Below are positions 33,001 to 35,193 of a DNA stretch of 35,193 bases, one piece after another (the stretch's first letter is position 1; each line of letters starts with the position of its first letter). The DNA is from an uncultured Bacteroidales bacterium (GTDB lineage Bacteria; Bacteroidota; Bacteroidia; Bacteroidales; UBA932). The position numbers and the translations under genes were made by a program. The stretch spans positions 1 to 35,193 of the forward strand of contig CASFPH010000023.1 in the NCBI GenBank assembly GCA_949296645.1. The letters are read 5' to 3'. A model generated the notes under the pieces. It was not told the origin of the DNA. It worked only from the letters and a program-made list of their open reading frames with translations, and did no database searches.

Positions 33001-33550
33001 AGAACCGGTAATAACTGGCGGATTCAACAATATTCTCAAGATAAGGGATTTTACATTGTCCTGCCTCTTTTCTTTCGGTCTTGGCGGCAAGATAAGACTT
33101 CCGGATGTCGCGTACATGTTCGCTCCAAATTCCAACCAAAATGCCAACAGGTCTATCCTAAATGCATGGAAACAACCGGGAGACGAAAACAACCCGGATG
33201 TGATACCGTCTCTTTCCGGCAGTTCATATTTCTATGGTGCCGACGGCAATACATATTACACCACGGACATGTACAATAAAAGCGATGCCTGTATCGTATC
33301 AGGAGATTATTTCCGACTGAAAAATGTTACACTGGAATACAGGTTCCCGAAGTCAGTATTGAAACATCTACGTATAAAGGACAGCTCAATGTCGTTGCTG
33401 TCGCTCAGGTTCCAGGCTTCCAACCTTTTCGTTCTGAAGGACAAGAGGCTTGAAGGATACGATCCTGAAACAGTCAATTTTTCCACAAGCGGTTACGGTT
33501 CGTTACCGCTTCCGAAAACTTTCAGCATTGGTCTTAATTTAAATTTCTAG
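30044..33550 (+). CDS. SusC/RagA-type TonB-linked outer-membrane channel with STN domain (second locus)
   Basis: This 1168-residue importer starts at the ATG at 30044, which gives a clean signal peptide (1-28, ending GLFAQ); a GTG at 29990 and an ATG at 30005 are in frame but would bury it. An STN domain (about 34-106) is followed by a carboxypeptidase-D-like domain (117-190), the SusC box DDVVVTGYQ (195-203), and a plug with PLWVLDGVIL and LKDASATAIYGTRAANGVI. A barrel ends in SIGLNLNF. It acts with the SusD encoded four bases downstream. It is clearly paralogous in layout to the SusC at 15365 but distinct in sequence, so another substrate is likely. Confidence 0.93.
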   Translation: MRKYLFEKIPVLLLVTGMVLFSSGLFAQIPDGKLTLDFRNTSLKEVVDYISENTDFKFIYTDKIGLEEKKVSIKCYNEKPSVVFDRIFLENGILYVVKNNQVILSLKENAEDAKRRVKVSGIVSEDGGPLPGVLVAVKDDGKLRTVTDLDGKYNIEVPSDAVLVFSFMGMETEERAVNSRTTLNVKMSANVSMLDDVVVTGYQEVSRNQSTSSVSVVKTDKLNLTGVVSITEALQGQIAGLSIVNASAGPGAAPKVRVRGTSTIMGSPEPLWVLDGVILENSVPVTPEELNSPDFLNTFNSAIGGVSPNDIESITVLKDASATAIYGTRAANGVIVVTTKKGRANQPRFSYSHSSKISLRPSYNDFNLMNSKESVAFNLENTQSTGGVTNLLQEYLMGNISKDEYVAGVRVLQERNTDWFGILYRNAYTQTHDMSYSGGTERMNYYVSLNYSDEQGLDKISDYSNLGGMAKVNAEIFKGVELGVQLHVSRRMRNSYMSYLDPFTYAVTTSRTLPLYNEDGSYAMYNNYNQSAGGKMFNILYEQENSKKQTEQSDMKGNVTLDIDIYKGLKYKGLVSYSGSNSKNFDYAKETTAYVSNIRGYDYGDYTEEEFADTKLPYGGIYNESSYVQKNLLIRNTLDYSKVFAGVADFNVMLGHEFRNNEYTGLISKIYGYMHDRGSIFNNPQETADFGHVFRNTSSRSLINRSNESYFGIMSLMYKDKYVINGNVRFDGSNLFGSNPKYRYLPLWSVSAKYILSNENFMHNAGFISYLALRGSYGLRGNIVEESSPQIIASALPPNESTGLLEMIINQPPNPDLKWETTASLNIGMDMSLFNGRLNLTADYFMDKSSDLIAFNNISAVSGFLGKYVNYADIMNHGLDLSLSGDIIRTGNTTWSMSVNMGYVKNEVLKSSITPSVSSLVSSIYSPGNVMVGYPVNGMFAYRYAGLDNEGLAMFYDSEGNVVGTKDEALGALVNDITDLVYVGPREPVITGGFNNILKIRDFTLSCLFSFGLGGKIRLPDVAYMFAPNSNQNANRSILNAWKQPGDENNPDVIPSLSGSSYFYGADGNTYYTTDMYNKSDACIVSGDYFRLKNVTLEYRFPKSVLKHLRIKDSSMSLLSLRFQASNLFVLKDKRLEGYDPETVNFSTSGYGSLPLPKTFSIGLNLNF

Positions 33551-33554
33551 GATT

Positions 33555-35048
33555 ATGAAGAAAATCTATTTTATCATATTGATTCTTTCCTGTCTCTCCT
33601 GCTCCAAATTTCTTGAGGAGGTGCCTCAGAACAAACTTCGTCCAAGCACTACTTCCGACTATGACCAGCTTCTGAACAATGCCTACATAACGGAGCAGAT
33701 TATGCCGTTCGTAGACATGGCCTCCGATGATGTCATACTCAAGGCGGAAGACCACGTCATGCCGGATCAGGATCCTTCAGATTTTATGGTAAGTGCATAT
33801 ATGTGGGACAATACCCACGAAACCACCATGACTTCCGGAGACAAGGCGTTCGAGAAGTTCTATGAAAGCATTTTTTACTGTAACGTAGTCATAGAAAACA
33901 TACAGAATGCGACAGGTGATGCACTTGACCTGGCATCCGTACAGAAAACGAAAAACAATATCGAGGGTGAGGCAAGAGTCCTCAGAGCCTATTCTTATTT
34001 TTATCTGGTCAACCTCTATGCCGCGCCTTATGACCCTGAGACGGCCGAAACGACTCCCGGTATGCCGATAAACGACCTTACCTCCGCTCCTTTCCAAAGC
34101 TACAGAAGGAGTTCCCTTGCACAAGTATACAAGCGCATTGTTGACGACCTTGAACTGGGTATAGACCTGATGGAAAAGAACCAGATCGGTGAGAAATCGA
34201 AATTCAAGTTCGATGTTCCGGCGGCGAAAGTCCTGCTTAGCAGAGTATATCTCTATATGCATAACTATGAAAAGACCATTGAAGTGGCTTCGGATGCCAT
34301 AAAGACCAATTCCGTTCTCTTCAACCTGCACGATATGGGAGAGGTCTTGAACGATTCAAACAATGAAGGTTCTTCTTGGAGCGACAAAACAATTCCCGGA
34401 GAGGATTATCTTGGGGTAACCAATCCGAATGTGCTTTTTGTCAACGGTATTACTGAAATTATGCCGATGATGAGCTACTGGCCATTCACGACTACCTTTT
34501 CTGTCAATCCGGATCTTGCCGCATGCTATGAGGAAAACGATGTAAGAAGATTCTATTTCATGTATACCTACAACAGGGATACATACGCAGGCTACAGGTC
34601 AAAGCTCTCTTATGCAAAAAACAGAAACAAGGGAGTGATAATATCTGCAACTATTTCTGCCGGATATACAAGGACTATCCGCAACGAAGAGACTTACCTG
34701 AATCTTGCCGAAGCATATGCGATGAATGACGACAATACTAATGCATTGAAATACCTGAATGATCTGAGACGCGAAAAATTCAGAAACGGCAAATATGAGG
34801 AACTGCAGCCTTCCGACTTCAATGACATGCAGTCGCTAGTGGATTTCATACTTCTCGAAAGACGCAGGGAATTGTGTTTCGAAGGACACAGATGGTTCGA
34901 TCTGAGACGCACTACAAGACCTGCCATGAAAAGGCTCGGTTACGACAACCGTGAAGCCGTTCTGGAGAAGGATGACCTGAAATATACTTTCCAGATACCG
35001 CAAAGAGAACTTGACATAAATCCTGAAATAGGAATCAATCCGCGTTAA
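33555..35048 (+). CDS. SusD/RagB-family surface lipoprotein (second locus)
   Basis: This 497-residue substrate-binding lipoprotein has an N-terminal lipobox with Cys16 (LSCSKFLEEVP), or less likely Cys13. ENIEGEARVLRAYSYFYLVNLYA-type helices and the C-terminal LLERRRELCFEGHRWFDLRRT are hallmark SusD segments. It is paired with the preceding SusC. The 12 bases after its stop lead into another signal-peptide-like start, so the operon originally continued. Confidence 0.92.
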   Translation: MKKIYFIILILSCLSCSKFLEEVPQNKLRPSTTSDYDQLLNNAYITEQIMPFVDMASDDVILKAEDHVMPDQDPSDFMVSAYMWDNTHETTMTSGDKAFEKFYESIFYCNVVIENIQNATGDALDLASVQKTKNNIEGEARVLRAYSYFYLVNLYAAPYDPETAETTPGMPINDLTSAPFQSYRRSSLAQVYKRIVDDLELGIDLMEKNQIGEKSKFKFDVPAAKVLLSRVYLYMHNYEKTIEVASDAIKTNSVLFNLHDMGEVLNDSNNEGSSWSDKTIPGEDYLGVTNPNVLFVNGITEIMPMMSYWPFTTTFSVNPDLAACYEENDVRRFYFMYTYNRDTYAGYRSKLSYAKNRNKGVIISATISAGYTRTIRNEETYLNLAEAYAMNDDNTNALKYLNDLRREKFRNGKYEELQPSDFNDMQSLVDFILLERRRELCFEGHRWFDLRRTTRPAMKRLGYDNREAVLEKDDLKYTFQIPQRELDINPEIGINPR

Positions 35049-35060
35049 CATTTTAAAGAT

Positions 35061-35111
35061 ATGATTATGAAAAAGATATATTATATAATTATGATCACTG
35101 CTGTCCACTAA
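35061..35111 (+). pseudogene. Truncated start of a third SusCD-operon gene
   Basis: ATG at 35061 (or 35067) begins a lysine-plus-hydrophobic run, MKKIYYIIMITAV, typical of a Bacteroidota signal peptide. It stops after 16 codons, at the edge of a perfect inverted repeat (35103-35122). In SusCD operons the next gene is usually another surface lipoprotein or enzyme. The rest of this gene is not visible in the window. Interruption by an inserted element is the likely reading. Confidence 0.5.
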
Positions 35112-35122
35112 AAAATGTGGAC
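35103..35122. repeat. Perfect inverted repeat at the truncation point
   Basis: GTCCAC (35103-35108) and GTGGAC (35117-35122) flank TAAAAAAT. It marks a switch to very AT-rich DNA and may be the end of an insertion element. There is no T-run for a terminator on the plus strand. Confidence 0.5.
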
Positions 35123-35154
35123 GATAATATAAAGTTTAACAATTAAAATAAAGT

Positions 35155-35191
35155 TGGTTCACTAGAACCATCAAGTTCATTGACAATATTG
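35155..35191 (+). promoter_or_regulatory. Hairpin followed by a boxA-like motif
   Basis: TGGTTC (35155-35160) pairs perfectly with GAACCA (35165-35170) over a four-base loop. Four bases later AGTTCATTGACA starts at 35174. A hairpin then boxA is the order of antitermination signals in rRNA leaders, and GTTCwTTGACA-like runs precede rRNA genes in Bacteroidota. What follows is outside the window. Confidence 0.35.
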
Positions 35192-35193
35192 TA

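Noticed and set aside
1-35193. tRNA genes, CRISPR arrays, toxin-antitoxin or defence systems
   Set aside because: No cloverleaf-like sequence, no regularly spaced repeats and no matching proteins were seen; all larger frames are accounted for by the genes listed.

Overview
The window reads as chromosome of an anaerobic member of the Bacteroidales. The evidence is two SusC/SusD outer-membrane uptake pairs, two ECF-sigma/FecR anti-sigma pairs, a fused BioB-BioA protein, a trimeric [FeFe] hydrogenase, lipoprotein and outer-membrane signals of Bacteroidota type, and many copies of the Bacteroides -7 promoter box TAnnTTTG just upstream of start codons. Family and genus cannot be fixed from the sequence. 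Coding density is high and no stretch over 300 bases lacks a gene. No tRNA, rRNA or CRISPR array was recognised, although the last 40 bases look like the leader of an rRNA-type or mobile-element transcript.

Layout: 1-1001 holds a terminator, a short possible gene remnant and a patatin-like lipase. 1111-2418 (minus) is an acetate/butyrate-type CoA-transferase. 2526-5232 carries mazG, tcdA and a GNAT-like protein. 5305-9710 is a hydrogenase operon (hydD-like, hydB, hydA, hydC) for an electron-bifurcating, NAD- and ferredoxin-linked [FeFe] hydrogenase. 9756-12576 is a two-gene unit: a small exported histidine-rich protein and a TonB-dependent receptor with a CxxC in its plug, separated by dyad-symmetric DNA that looks like an operator.

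12686-20549 (minus) is a complete trans-envelope signalling and uptake operon: sigma, FecR, SusC with an STN signalling domain, SusD and a TlpA-like lipoprotein. It lies directly behind prfA (20573-21658, minus). 21712-22056 is a small orphan gene that ends in a strong terminator only about 10 bases before the biotin operon (22104-27715: bioB-bioA fusion, bioF, bioG, bioC, bioD), which encodes a full route from malonyl-ACP to biotin.

27804-35048 is a second sigma/FecR/SusCD locus with a different layout: sigma, FecR and a DsbD-alpha-like periplasmic protein run leftward, while SusC and SusD run rightward from a 167-base divergent region. After SusD a signal-peptide-like start (35061) is cut off after 16 codons at a perfect inverted repeat. 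AT-rich DNA with a hairpin and a boxA-like motif follows, probably the edge of an inserted element or of a new transcription unit.

The most interesting points are: the histidine-rich/CxxC receptor pair with its dyads; the orphan leader-like gene plus terminator in front of the biotin operon; a BioB domain in which one cluster-ligand cysteine is serine; thiol-redox proteins attached to both SusCD loci; the broken gene at the right edge; and promoter boxes so close to start codons that several messages must be nearly leaderless.
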